Assembly: GCA_902780915.1 (NCBI GenBank)
Contig: CACZHK010000003.1
Span: 1-64,000 of the forward strand
Reading direction: 5' to 3'
From: Pseudoselenomonas ruminantium
GTDB lineage: Bacteria; Bacillota; Negativicutes; Selenomonadales; Selenomonadaceae
Length of the DNA: 64,000 bases
Made by a program: the position numbers and the translations under genes. Below the pieces are notes generated by a model, which saw only the letters and a list, made by a program, of their open reading frames with translations, searched no databases and had not been told where the DNA came from. This document shows, piece by piece, positions 51,667 through 60,135 of the stretch. Each line of letters opens with the position of its first letter. Within the stretch, counting starts at the first letter, position 1.

Positions 51667-51720
51667 TCCTCCCTGATTGTGTGAAAATAAATTATCTGCA
51701 AACGGCCATCCGTGACCGTC
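51667..51720 (-). promoter_or_regulatory. CsrA-type binding sites in the fliC leader (hairpin plus ribosome-binding-site GGA)
   Basis: Upstream site: a 20-base hairpin at 51701-51720 whose minus-strand sequence ACGGTC-ACGGAT-GGCCGT forms a 6-bp stem presenting GGA in a hexaloop. Downstream site: AGGGAGGA at 51667-51674, which is the ribosome binding site itself. This pairing of an upstream GGA hairpin with a GGA at the ribosome binding site is the known layout of CsrA repression of hag in Bacillus. csrA and fliW are encoded at 55464-56186. Confidence 0.65.
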
Positions 51721-51824
51721 ATTGCCAAAAACTTATATAATAAACCTTTCGCACAGCAGGTAGAGGTTGCTAGCTTACCTGTTCCCTTTTGTGTTCGGTT
51801 TATTATCTTGGCCTTACACTTATA

Positions 51825-51851
51825 TTATCGGAGGATTTCCGATTTACTTAA
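51825..51851 (-). promoter_or_regulatory. Sigma-28 (FliA/SigD)-type promoter of fliC
   Basis: Minus strand: -35 TTAAGTAA (51844-51851), 11-base spacer, -10 TCCGATAA (51825-51832). The consensus is TAAAGTTT-N11-GCCGATAA; the -10 matches 7 of 8 and the -35 about 5 of 8. It predicts a leader of roughly 160 bases ahead of the ATG. FlgM, the sigma-28 antagonist, is encoded at 61185-61469. Confidence 0.7.
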
Positions 51852-51854
51852 GTG

Positions 51855-51881
51855 TTTTTTTAAAGTTTTTTAGATTTTTTT
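51855..51881 (-). promoter_or_regulatory. Three phased A-tracts upstream of the fliC promoter
   Basis: Runs of 7, 6 and 7 A on the minus strand (51855-51861, 51866-51871, 51875-51881), centred about 10 bases apart, directly upstream of the -35 element. Helically phased A-tracts bend DNA and can act as an UP-like element for RNA polymerase. Confidence 0.6.
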
Positions 51882-52013
51882 GCCTTCCCCTCTGGGGAAG
51901 GTGGCAGTCCGAAGGACTGACGGATGAGGTGGGGCGTTACAAGTCGTGACACCATAACTAGTTAGGTAGCACCTCATCCGCCCCTTCGGGGCACCTTCCC
52001 CATGGGGGAAGGC
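51882..52013. repeat. Palindromic intergenic element, copy A
   Basis: Terminal inverted repeats GCCTTCCCC (51882-51890) and GGGGAAGGC (52005-52013), inner inverted arms GGATGAGGTG (51922-51931) and CACCTCATCC (51970-51979), and small hairpins such as CAGTCC-GAA-GGACTG within the left arm. The centre is unrelated to copy B. It begins 5 bases after the fliT stop and could serve as its transcription terminator. The 51660-52018 interval holds only the leader, promoter and this element. Confidence 0.85.
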
Positions 52014-52018
52014 TTTTT

Positions 52019-52372
52019 TTACATCTTCCTGTTAAATATATTCCCCACCGCACCGAATTTAGGAGCCGTCAGGTCGTAGGAACGCACGGCGGCGTTCTGG
52101 CGGCGGCTCTTGTTGAGCCAGGACTGGGCCTTATACATAATCTGCCGGTCGAGTGGTACAACCTCCTCGATAAGAGTCTGGCACTCCGGGGTGGCACGAT
52201 ACTCTTCGCAGGCGGGATTTTCCTTCATGCGGTCTACCAGCACTCCACGCTGGTCTACTATCTGGAGGAACTCGTCTATGTCCTGCTTGTCCATGAACTT
52301 GATGAGCTCATGGGTCAGCACCCTATAGAGTTCCCAGTCTTTCCTGGCCTGTGCTTCCTGCTCAGCCGACAT
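52019..52372 (-). CDS. fliT: FliT-like flagellar chaperone
   Basis: 117 residues, helical, highly charged, no membrane segment. The opening ARKDWELYRVLTHELIKFMD and the RGVLVDRMKENPACEEYR region fit the four-helix FliT family, which chaperones the cap protein FliD and can act as a regulator. The assignment rests mainly on size, helix pattern and position right after fliS. It overlaps fliS by 11 bases, so translation is coupled. An uncharacterised flagellar-locus protein is the alternative. Confidence 0.65.
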   Translation of the reverse strand: MSAEQEAQARKDWELYRVLTHELIKFMDKQDIDEFLQIVDQRGVLVDRMKENPACEEYRATPECQTLIEEVVPLDRQIMYKAQSWLNKSRRQNAAVRSYDLTAPKFGAVGNIFNRKM

Positions 52373-52775
52373 AGCCCCCGCCTCCTGCTGCCATCTGGGG
52401 CTTCTTTTCCTGACGGGCTTTCTTCATGGCCTGTGCCCAGGCATCCCGCAGCTCCGTGATGATATCTTTGGCCTCCCCTATCTGCTTGGTGTCGTTCTTG
52501 AGGTTGCCCTCTACCAGTCTATCGTAGCAGTAGTTGTACAGGGGCATCAGCTGATGAGATATCTCGTAATCCATGTTCAAGGTGATGCGGAACTCGGAGA
52601 TGATATTCTGCGCTTTCTGCAGCGAGATATTTGCCTGTTCATAGTCCTTGCGTTCAAGTGCTTCGGTGCCTTCGTTGATGAACTTCAGGCACCCGTTGTA
52701 AAGCATCAGTGTCAACGCCTCCGGCGTTGCGGTCATAATCTGCTGCCTGCGATAGGCTTCAGCTGCATTTACCAT
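52362..52775 (-). CDS. fliS: Flagellar export chaperone FliS
   Basis: 137 residues. FliS binds the C-terminus of flagellin and keeps it unfolded for export. Signatures are AAEAYRRQQIMTATPEALTL, LMLYNGCLKFI and a four-helix pattern ending in a Gly-rich tail (AAGGGGYVG). GGGGAGG lies 6 bases before the ATG. The C-terminal tail overlaps the start of fliT. In a cell where flagellin is heavily modified before export, FliS must coexist with the modification enzymes on the same client. Confidence 0.95.
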   Translation of the reverse strand: MVNAAEAYRRQQIMTATPEALTLMLYNGCLKFINEGTEALERKDYEQANISLQKAQNIISEFRITLNMDYEISHQLMPLYNYCYDRLVEGNLKNDTKQIGEAKDIITELRDAWAQAMKKARQEKKPQMAAGGGGYVG

Positions 52776-52817
52776 AGTATCCTCCCCATGTTTTGTTATT
52801 TTGGCGGTATCCTACAA

Positions 52818-52952
52818 AGCCTTCCCCTTAAGGGGAAGGTGGCAGCCCGAAGGGCTGACGGATGAGGTGCGACCAAGCTCGTATAGCTAACATAGCTTGA
52901 AATGTCCCACCTCATCCGCCCCTGCGGGGCACCTTACCCAAAAGGGAAGGCT
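52818..52952. repeat. Palindromic intergenic element, copy B
   Basis: Terminal repeats AGCCTTCCC (52818-52826) and GGGAAGGCT (52944-52952), inner arms GGATGAGGTG (52860-52869) and CACCTCATCC (52908-52917). It shares nearly all arm sequence with copy A at 51882-52013 but has a different centre. It fills most of the fliD-fliS gap (52776-52984), which otherwise shows nothing. Confidence 0.87.
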
Positions 52953-52984
52953 AATTGCCACCGCTTTTGATGTTCAGTATACTA

Positions 52985-54934
52985 TCACTGTCCGCCGGTG
53001 ATATAGCCCAGCTGCATGCCCAGCTTCTGGATGGCGGACTCCATCTTGTCATATCTCTTATACAGAGCACTCTCAAAGGCATTCATCATAACCTTAAAGT
53101 TGCTCATCTTCTGCTGCATGTCCTGAATCAGCTTGCCCAAGGAGCTGCCGTCTGCCACTTCCGTAGTGCTGCCGGCGTAGGACTTGATGGACTTCATGGA
53201 TTTATTGGCCACATCGCTGACACGCTGGACGACACCGTTCTTGTTGTAGTCATCATCTTTGTCCAGATTGCCCATCATCTGATAGACGATATCCGGGTCT
53301 TCGGCAATGACCTTCCTCAGCTTGTCTTCGTCAATCTTCAGATGGCCTCTATCTGTCTTGGACTCTATCCCTAAGGACATCATGGTATGGTACTTGCCGT
53401 CCACAGACTCCACCGGGGTGTAGACAGCTTCGCGCAGGTCGCTGATGAGCTTGCCTACATATTCATTGTGGTACATGAGGCCGCTCTTGGCCTTTTCCTC
53501 CCACTTCTCAATCTGCTCTTCCGTCATGCCCTTCTTCTGAGATTCGGTGAGCACATCGTAGTCAGAATACTTCTGCTCATTGTACATGTCATTGAGCTTA
53601 TCCAGCAGTTTATTGTAGTCATCTACAAAAGCTTTGACATTCTCCACCAGTTTCTCAGTGTCCTGAGAAACCGTCATGGTGGAGGTGCCCACACCCATGA
53701 AGGAGTATGTCACATTGCTGACGGTGAGCTTGTTAGTATTGGTGGTGTATTCCTTGCCGTCGACGGTGACGGAAGCATCCTTGCCCGCCATGCCATTCAT
53801 CTTGTCCGTATCGGTCAAGGTCGTGGTTGCGGTACCCTCAGCACTGTAGCCTCCATCAGAATTCGAAAGGGTGAAAGCGTAAGCTACAGTGGTGGTTGCA
53901 GTGCCCTTAGTGTCAACGGAGTAATTCATATTGAAGGAAATTGAGCCATCTTCACCCCTAGAGAAACTTGCTGCGTAGCTCGTTCCATCTATAGTCACAG
54001 TCGCAACATCTGGTTCACCCGCATCCAGTTCTATTGTAGCTTCCTTGCCATTGATGGTAAGCCCGGAGTAAGTCCTGCTCTCTTCATCATAACTGACTGC
54101 AGAGGCATCTATGTTCAGGGACTCCTCCGACAGGGTTTCCTCGTAAGTTCCAGTGAACTTCATCGCGTCAATGCCCAAGCTGCTGGTACCATCGGCCTCC
54201 ACATTCATCCTGTGCAGGTTCAGATTGCCCAGCATCTGAACCGCAGCATCGTCATCGGCCTTAATATAGACACCATTGTCACTGCCGCCGTTGATGTTGT
54301 ACAGGGAGAAGCTGTCGTTGTTGGCATCGTAGACGGCTTTGATATTCAGCCCTGCATTATTGAAGGCTGAGGCCAGGTCATTTAGGGTCTGGTTGTTCTT
54401 CATGATCTGGTCATAGGTGATTTCGACGGTGACAGTCTTTAACTTTTCTTCACCAGTTTCTTCATCGGTCACCTTGCTGCCATCGGCTACAGTGAATTTC
54501 AGGCCCGTCTCCCCCAGCTTGGAAGTATCTATCAAGTCACGCAGATAGATGCTACCGTCTTTTTCCGAGTCAGGGCGCTTGATGCCCTCGTTGCCTGTCA
54601 GAAGGTAGGCATTGGAGGACATGCTTTTGACATTCACATAGTGGGTCATAGCCGGCGCATCAGCATTAGCCGTGGCAGTAGCCACTTCAGACTTGGTAGA
54701 ACTTACCGTCTGCGGGTTCAAGGTCGAAGACAGCTTATACTTCGACATAGTAGAAGTCGTGAAGGTGGTGAGATCTGAGTAGAGGTTGGCGTAGGCTTCC
54801 TTCGTCCACTCCTGCCGGACTTCCTTTTTGTACATGCGGTCATACTCATTCTGCTTGGTCAGCATGCCGACTTTTACCATGGAATCGACATCGATGCCAG
54901 AGCCTGAAAGACCGTAAATACCTGTTGCACTCAT
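52985..54934 (-). CDS. fliD: Flagellar filament cap protein FliD
   Basis: 649 residues, longer than many FliD proteins because of an expanded Thr/Ser/Gly-rich middle. The N-terminus YGLSGSGIDVDSMVKVGMLT and the C-terminal coiled-coil region ending LGMQLGYITGGQ define the family. FliD forms the pentameric cap that folds flagellin at the tip. GGAGGTG lies 6 bases before the ATG. The enlarged middle domain could itself be a modification target or an adhesin-like surface. It lies 13 bases downstream of flaG. Confidence 0.95.
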   Translation of the reverse strand: MSATGIYGLSGSGIDVDSMVKVGMLTKQNEYDRMYKKEVRQEWTKEAYANLYSDLTTFTTSTMSKYKLSSTLNPQTVSSTKSEVATATANADAPAMTHYVNVKSMSSNAYLLTGNEGIKRPDSEKDGSIYLRDLIDTSKLGETGLKFTVADGSKVTDEETGEEKLKTVTVEITYDQIMKNNQTLNDLASAFNNAGLNIKAVYDANNDSFSLYNINGGSDNGVYIKADDDAAVQMLGNLNLHRMNVEADGTSSLGIDAMKFTGTYEETLSEESLNIDASAVSYDEESRTYSGLTINGKEATIELDAGEPDVATVTIDGTSYAASFSRGEDGSISFNMNYSVDTKGTATTTVAYAFTLSNSDGGYSAEGTATTTLTDTDKMNGMAGKDASVTVDGKEYTTNTNKLTVSNVTYSFMGVGTSTMTVSQDTEKLVENVKAFVDDYNKLLDKLNDMYNEQKYSDYDVLTESQKKGMTEEQIEKWEEKAKSGLMYHNEYVGKLISDLREAVYTPVESVDGKYHTMMSLGIESKTDRGHLKIDEDKLRKVIAEDPDIVYQMMGNLDKDDDYNKNGVVQRVSDVANKSMKSIKSYAGSTTEVADGSSLGKLIQDMQQKMSNFKVMMNAFESALYKRYDKMESAIQKLGMQLGYITGGQ

Positions 54935-54947
54935 GAATCACACCTCC

Positions 54948-55376
54948 TCAGGCATTCTTGTCGAGGAACGCGCCTATCCAGTCTTTGGCCTGGATCATGT
55001 TGTCAATCATCTCTTCAGGCGGAAGTTCTTTGATGACTTCATTGGTGGCCTTGTCGATCATCTTGACGGACATGACGTTCACTTCTTTGTGATAGCTGAA
55101 TTCCAGATTGCAGTTGATGCGGCTCATGAGCTCGTTGAGTTCCTTCATCATCTCCTGCATATCCTCTTCCTTGGGTTCCTCTTTCTTCTGGGCGTTGGCT
55201 TCTACAGTTTCCTGCACGCCCATCTTTTCATCCTGCTGATTGTCCTGCAAGGATTCCGCAGAAGCCAAAGCGCCGCTCTGTTCCTGACGCTGTGCTGCCG
55301 TCCCGGCAGCGTTGTCCTGAGTCATGGCGCCAATCACTACAGCGCCGGAAACCACATCATTGACTCTCCCAATCAT
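54948..55376 (-). CDS. flaG: FlaG family flagellar protein
   Basis: 142 residues. The N-terminal 60 residues are low-complexity and Gln/Ala/Glu-rich. The C-terminal FlaG domain is recognisable by LNELMSRINCNLEFSYHKE and VKMIDKATNEVIKELPPEEM. FlaG influences filament length in other bacteria. GGAGGG lies 7 bases before the ATG. It falls between csrA and fliD, the usual Bacillus/Clostridium order. Confidence 0.92.
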   Translation of the reverse strand: MIGRVNDVVSGAVVIGAMTQDNAAGTAAQRQEQSGALASAESLQDNQQDEKMGVQETVEANAQKKEEPKEEDMQEMMKELNELMSRINCNLEFSYHKEVNVMSVKMIDKATNEVIKELPPEEMIDNMIQAKDWIGAFLDKNA

Positions 55377-55463
55377 GGTTTATCCCTCCATAGATAATAA
55401 AAGTTGTCCCTAACCTTCAGATTCTCATTGCCGCCTGGACGGCCTCCTCGCAGGAAAAAACCT

Positions 55464-55697
55464 TTAGGGCTCGCGCGGAGGCATCACCGAGCTGAAATCC
55501 AGGTTCTGAGGCACCGGGGCAGCGGCCTTCTGGTTCTCTTCCTGGATGGCACGGTAGATTTCCCCACGGTATATCTTGATCTCACGCGGCGCATCTATGG
55601 CCAGTCGGACATTCTCGCCCTGCACTTCCACTACATTGATGACAATGTCATCACCTATCATGATCTGCTGTCTTGGTTTGCGGGTAAGTACTAGCAT
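55464..55697 (-). CDS. csrA: Carbon storage regulator CsrA
   Basis: 77 residues. A translation repressor that binds GGA motifs in mRNA leaders. The core MLVLTRKPRQQIMIGDDIVI through APREIKIYRGEIY is canonical, with the conserved Arg in APREI. A C-terminal extension of about 20 residues (PVPQNLDFSSVMPPREP) is typical of firmicute CsrA proteins that respond to FliW. AGGAGG lies 10 bases before the ATG. Expected targets include the fliC leader, which has two GGA sites. Confidence 0.96.
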   Translation of the reverse strand: MLVLTRKPRQQIMIGDDIVINVVEVQGENVRLAIDAPREIKIYRGEIYRAIQEENQKAAAPVPQNLDFSSVMPPREP

Positions 55698-55742
55698 ATA
55701 GTGGCATCCTCCTTAGTGTGTAGGCAACTACGTCTTGTGCTG

Positions 55743-56186
55743 TTATGCTTTCTTCTTTTCCGGGAACAATCTGTGCCTTGTAGTATAGCCACCCTTTTCC
55801 AGCACCACCTGCTTAGCCTGCATATTCTTCTTGTTCAGAACCACAGGTGCCGTGAGATTAGCGGTCATGTTCTCTATCTTGCCCTGTGGTATGGTGATGA
55901 TGGCATAAATCAGCATGTCTTCCTGGTCTTTGATACCCAGTTCCTTCTGGACTGCATCATCTAATTCAAACTCATAATCTGGGAAGAACAGGAAAGGTAT
56001 GGTGATGAGAAAGGCCAGATCCGGGGTAGACAGGGACTGCATGAAAAGATAGGGGCTTTCGCTGTCATAAGGAATGATGACAAATTCCTTCTCATCCTCA
56101 AAGGCAGGTATGCCATGAGCAAAATGAGCAATCTTGTCCTCCTCGATCTCAATAGTGCCAAAACGCAGGGTGTCGACTTTTCTCAT
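55743..56186 (-). CDS. fliW: Flagellar assembly factor FliW (CsrA antagonist)
   Basis: 147 residues from ATG 56186, which gives the family's normal opening (RKVDTLRFGTIEIEEDKI) and has GGAGG 11 bases ahead; the longer ATG 56222 overlaps the upstream stop but lacks a site. Other signatures are HGIPAFEDEKEFVIIPYD and a C-terminal AKQVVLEKGGYTTRHRL. FliW binds either flagellin or CsrA: when flagellin accumulates, free CsrA represses flagellin translation. It is 45 bases upstream of csrA, the standard pairing. Confidence 0.93.
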   Translation of the reverse strand: MRKVDTLRFGTIEIEEDKIAHFAHGIPAFEDEKEFVIIPYDSESPYLFMQSLSTPDLAFLITIPFLFFPDYEFELDDAVQKELGIKDQEDMLIYAIITIPQGKIENMTANLTAPVVLNKKNMQAKQVVLEKGGYTTRHRLFPEKKKA

Positions 56187-56218
56187 AGTGTAGTGCGCCT
56201 CCATCTTAGCATGAAGCA

Positions 56219-56797
56219 TCATGCATAGATATCATATTTTCCTTCGGTAGTCCACTGCCGCACGCCTCCCTGCTGCGCAATATAGGTCTCAGCCTTGCCC
56301 GGGTTGTACTGCACATCTGCCTTGAACTGGGTCTGCACTGTCCAGTCATACTTGCCCTCGTCAGGCGTCCCCACCACTTGGCTGGGTGTATAGTGAATCT
56401 CGGGATTCGGTATGAATCTGGCTTCCAGATAGCGCCGCTTGGCGGCGAACTGGGCGAGGTGCTGCTTGGCCTGGTTTACTATCTCATCGTTGCCTTTCTT
56501 GGCTCCGCTATTGGCCATGGCCAGCCCATCATGGTTGTGCTTCTTGATAGCCGCCTGCAAGTCCTGCAAGCCACGCTGCCCAGCCGCACGGGTAAGGTCA
56601 TCATTGGTGCTGTGACCATACGAGTGGCGGCTGGGATAGCTATTGATATCCAGCTTTGGCTGAGTTGTACCCTTATTCGACCTGGGAGCCACATATTCCG
56701 TGTGTGCTTCAGGCTTGATATATCGCGTTGACAGAGTGGACGGTTGCGTGCGAATTCCTATCTGCGTGAATGTCTGACGGATATTCAATCGCAACAT
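56219..56797 (-). CDS. DUF6470 family flagellar-locus protein (YviE-like)
   Basis: 192 residues. It starts LRLNIRQTFTQIGIRTQPSTL, the family's recognisable N-terminus, followed by a low-complexity Asn/Ser/His region and a C-terminus with DWTVQTQFKADVQYNPG. YviE of Bacillus lies between flgL and fliW and has no established biochemical function. The same position here confirms the assignment. AGGGGG lies about 12 bases before the ATG, a rather long spacing. Confidence 0.87.
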   Translation of the reverse strand: MLRLNIRQTFTQIGIRTQPSTLSTRYIKPEAHTEYVAPRSNKGTTQPKLDINSYPSRHSYGHSTNDDLTRAAGQRGLQDLQAAIKKHNHDGLAMANSGAKKGNDEIVNQAKQHLAQFAAKRRYLEARFIPNPEIHYTPSQVVGTPDEGKYDWTVQTQFKADVQYNPGKAETYIAQQGGVRQWTTEGKYDIYA

Positions 56798-56849
56798 ATC
56801 TCTTTATTCCCCCTTCCGTTGGGAAATTCCTGCTAATCCATTATTAAAA

Positions 56850-58202
56850 TTACAAGTAATCAGCCAGCGACTGAGGCAGGATGCGCGAGCCTACCGACAA
56901 GGACATATTATAGATGGTCTGCATGGTCATGAGGTCGATGGCGAGGCGGGCCACATCCGCATCGCTGCAGTTGCTGATGTCCTCGGTGATGGTCTCGTTC
57001 TGCTTGTCCAGCATGGTGGAGACGCTGTCGTAAACATTCTGGCGGGCAGCGGCAGAGGTTTCCGCCTCCACTACCTGCACATGAGCACGATCAGTGTTGG
57101 TGAGACCATCGGAGGAAAGCCATCTCACGTCCCCAGCCTCCATCTTGGCCACTACCTGCAACAGATCATTGAGAGCAGCGGTGCCGCCGGAGGAACCATT
57201 CACCTGATTGCCAGAGTTCTCATTGTCGAAAATGTCAGAGCCAAAGAGATCCTGCCCCGTGACATTCACCGTATCAGCCGTGGGGTCGGTGGTGCCATTG
57301 CGCTTGACCATGGAAATCTTCTTGTCATCACCGTTGTATTCCACCACATACTGCTTGATGGTGGCAAATTTGACCGTAGTAGTACTGCCATCATTGCATG
57401 CGATCGTAAAATCACTCATACCATCTGGCCTTATCTGACCATTCTTGTCAAAATACTTGGATACATCTTTAGAACTATCCCATCCAGAAAGCTTACCAAG
57501 ATCATCCCCATCTTTGACCTGAGTCTGACCATTACCCACCATTCTCTTATATCCTTCATCCATGAATCCCTTGGTATAGACCTTGCCGGTAGTGGTACTA
57601 AGATAATAGGTGTTGCCATCAGCGTCATTGAGCGTCAGCATCTGGGTCATATTGCCCTTGCTGTCTGCATAGGTATTGCCCTTATCATCCGCTATAGTGG
57701 AGAAAAAATTCTTCTGCGGATCATCCAAAGTCTTGGTGAGCCCCCTATCCACCTTTTCACTGGTTATAGTAAAAGGCTGAGTCAGGTCGCTTTGGCCTGC
57801 GAACATATAGCGATCACCCTGTTGAGTGTTTCCCAGGGAAACCAGTTCACGAATCTTGGCTATCACATCCTTGCCAATGGCCTGAATATCAGTCGTACCA
57901 TTGGTGTCGGTAGCCGCTTGAACGGTCTTTTCATGGATAGTAGTCAAGAGGTCTTTCATGTTGCTCATGGCTGAATCAGCGGTTTTCATCCATGATATGC
58001 CATTTTTCACATTGCTCTGGTACTGATCATTCTCCGTATCGCTGTTCTGGTAGCGGAGGAACTTGGAATAATTGACGGAGTCATCTGAGGGACGATGAAG
58101 CTTGCTGCCGTCGGACTGTTCCATGAGTTTTGCCTGGTCTGCATAGCTATCATTAAGCTGCTTCTGGTAGCGGCCTATCATCTGAGTGCTGCTTACGCGC
58201 AT
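56850..58202 (-). CDS. flgL: Flagellar hook-associated protein 3 FlgL
   Basis: 450 residues from ATG 58202 (AGGTGG 6 bases upstream). The N-terminus MRVSSTQMIGRYQKQLNDSY and NGISWMKTADSAMSNMKDLL, with a C-terminus ending LSVGSRILPQSLADYL, match the flagellin-like FlgL junction protein. It is about 150 residues longer than the common 300, with a large Asp/Gly/Thr-rich central insertion. It links hook and filament together with FlgK, whose gene is 45 bases upstream. Confidence 0.94.
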   Translation of the reverse strand: MRVSSTQMIGRYQKQLNDSYADQAKLMEQSDGSKLHRPSDDSVNYSKFLRYQNSDTENDQYQSNVKNGISWMKTADSAMSNMKDLLTTIHEKTVQAATDTNGTTDIQAIGKDVIAKIRELVSLGNTQQGDRYMFAGQSDLTQPFTITSEKVDRGLTKTLDDPQKNFFSTIADDKGNTYADSKGNMTQMLTLNDADGNTYYLSTTTGKVYTKGFMDEGYKRMVGNGQTQVKDGDDLGKLSGWDSSKDVSKYFDKNGQIRPDGMSDFTIACNDGSTTTVKFATIKQYVVEYNGDDKKISMVKRNGTTDPTADTVNVTGQDLFGSDIFDNENSGNQVNGSSGGTAALNDLLQVVAKMEAGDVRWLSSDGLTNTDRAHVQVVEAETSAAARQNVYDSVSTMLDKQNETITEDISNCSDADVARLAIDLMTMQTIYNMSLSVGSRILPQSLADYL

Positions 58203-58247
58203 TGCTTCCACCTATCCTTTCGGTTGCTGAGGCTCTTGCTGTATTCA

Positions 58248-60104
58248 TTACCTGCCGACTGTGCCTGTGCTATTTATGAGTTTATCCAGCATTTCATCCA
58301 TGGTAGTAAGGCATCTTGAGCAGGCACTGTAGCCCTGCTGGAACATGATCATATTGGTGAGTTCTTCGTTCCAGTTCACCGCTGATACAGACTTACGCCA
58401 TTCGTCCACCTGTATCAGCACTTCATCCTGTGCCTTGACCTTGGAATCCATGGTCTCGGCATCGCTGCCCAGGGCGGTCATGCGCTGGTTATAGTAGGAT
58501 TCAAGGGAAATGGTGCCCATAGAGCGCCGATCTGTGCCAGTTGCCTGGGTGCCCGTAAACTGCTTGGCAATAAAATCTACCACCGTATTTTCCTGATTCA
58601 TATTGAAAAGGGTGCTCAAATCCACCGCATTAGTACCATCGCCGGTACCATTGGCTTCGGCTCTATGCAGTCCCAATTCCGTTGCCACATGGGTCGCAGG
58701 ATCAACACTGGTAGTAGTGGTTCCCCAGTTGCGTGCAGCCACCTTATTCTGCCCATTTTCTGCCGTGAGCAGGCTGTTGAGTTCCAAGGCTTTGATGATA
58801 TCAATGGCCTTCAGATTTTCCGAAGAGATGGTATTGCCGTCATTTCCTTTCACAGTAGCCTTGCTGTAATAGTTGGTGATGCCTGCCTCTTCTTTGTCAT
58901 AAGTAGATACTACCATATGCCAGCCAGCACTGTACTTATCAGCTTTCACAGTCTGAGTCGCTTCATCCCAGGTGTAGACAATGTCGGAAGCACCATAGAA
59001 ATTGATGCCGGATGTACCCGTCAGTTCCGTTCCAGCTGCCGTGACAACATTAACCGGCTTTCCTGTATTAGTGTCTGTATCTTCTGTGATATTGCCGCTG
59101 GTATCTTCAGTACCATATGTGGCAGTACATGCCGAGCTATCTATGCCCACCCCCTGCATATGCTGATGATTGAAGGTGGTGAGCATGAAAGCTGACATCT
59201 TGGCCAGGTAGTCAATATAGGCCTTGTCTTCTTCAATCTGGTCAAGCTGTGCCTTCAAGGTGCCGTTGGTGGGCTGATAGGAGATACCCGATTCCTTCAA
59301 GAGCACTGTGTAATCGTTGATGCCGTAAGTATCATTAGCTACCGGGTCTGAAAGCTCCAAGGTGAGCTTGTTGATGCCATTTACCAAGGACACGCCATTT
59401 GACACCACGCTGTACATACCATTGGCCCCTTCGTAAATATTCAGATTCACGAAAGAGGACAGCTTGTCCACCAACAAATCTCGCTGGTCGCGCAGGTCAT
59501 TGGCCATAGCTCCTGTGGCCTCGGTGCTCATGATGCTGCGGTTCAACTGGACTATCTGATCCGTATAATCATTGATCCTGGTGATATTCAGTTCAACATC
59601 CTTATAATTGGCCTCAATCTGCTCCTGCATCTTCTGAGCCGCCGTATGGATGCGGTCGGCGAAAACCTTGCCCTTTTCTACCACCGTAATACGAGTAGAG
59701 GAATCACTGGCATTAGAGGACAGGGAAGACCAGGCCTTGTAGAAGTCCTGGAGTGAATCCTGAATGTTCTCAAGGGAGGTATCGTTGAAGATTGCCTCTA
59801 TCTTATCATATTCCTTAGCTCTCGAAGTATAATAAGCGCTGGTGGAATTCTCGCTCCAGTACTGCCTGTCTGCATAAATATCACGGGCACGGGTGAGGGA
59901 GGTGGAGTCCACGCCCTGGCCTACCGCCACCTGTCCATAGATGGAGGCTTCCTTGCGGGCATCCACGGCTGCCAGGTTCACATGCTGACGGGAATATCCT
60001 TCGGTGTTGGCATTGGAGATATTATGGCCAACCGTGTTTTCTGAAAGCTGGTTGGCATTGATGCCCCGTACCATGGTGTTGAGACCTGCAAAGGTGGAAC
60101 GCAT
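58248..60104 (-). CDS. flgK: Flagellar hook-associated protein 1 FlgK
   Basis: 618 residues from ATG 60104 (GAGGG 6 bases upstream; ATG 60110 abuts that site). Family features are the N-terminal MRSTFAGLNTMVRGINANQL and NISNANTEGYSRQ, and the C-terminal NWNEELTNMIMFQQGYSA with a conserved helix to the end. The middle contains Thr/Asp-rich variable domains. FlgK is the first hook-filament junction protein; FlgN is its export chaperone, encoded immediately upstream. Confidence 0.95.
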   Translation of the reverse strand: MRSTFAGLNTMVRGINANQLSENTVGHNISNANTEGYSRQHVNLAAVDARKEASIYGQVAVGQGVDSTSLTRARDIYADRQYWSENSTSAYYTSRAKEYDKIEAIFNDTSLENIQDSLQDFYKAWSSLSSNASDSSTRITVVEKGKVFADRIHTAAQKMQEQIEANYKDVELNITRINDYTDQIVQLNRSIMSTEATGAMANDLRDQRDLLVDKLSSFVNLNIYEGANGMYSVVSNGVSLVNGINKLTLELSDPVANDTYGINDYTVLLKESGISYQPTNGTLKAQLDQIEEDKAYIDYLAKMSAFMLTTFNHQHMQGVGIDSSACTATYGTEDTSGNITEDTDTNTGKPVNVVTAAGTELTGTSGINFYGASDIVYTWDEATQTVKADKYSAGWHMVVSTYDKEEAGITNYYSKATVKGNDGNTISSENLKAIDIIKALELNSLLTAENGQNKVAARNWGTTTTSVDPATHVATELGLHRAEANGTGDGTNAVDLSTLFNMNQENTVVDFIAKQFTGTQATGTDRRSMGTISLESYYNQRMTALGSDAETMDSKVKAQDEVLIQVDEWRKSVSAVNWNEELTNMIMFQQGYSACSRCLTTMDEMLDKLINSTGTVGR

Positions 60105-60135
60105 TTTCATCCCTCTTTCTATATACAGCGCTTAA

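Noticed and set aside
51692..51699. Second sigma-28-like -10 (GCAGATAA) in the fliC leader
   Set aside because: No -35 block at the right distance, and it lies below the CsrA-type hairpin.
50241..51740. About 500-codon open frame on the plus strand over flagellin
   Set aside because: Fully antisense to fliC; no ribosome binding site and no family resemblance.
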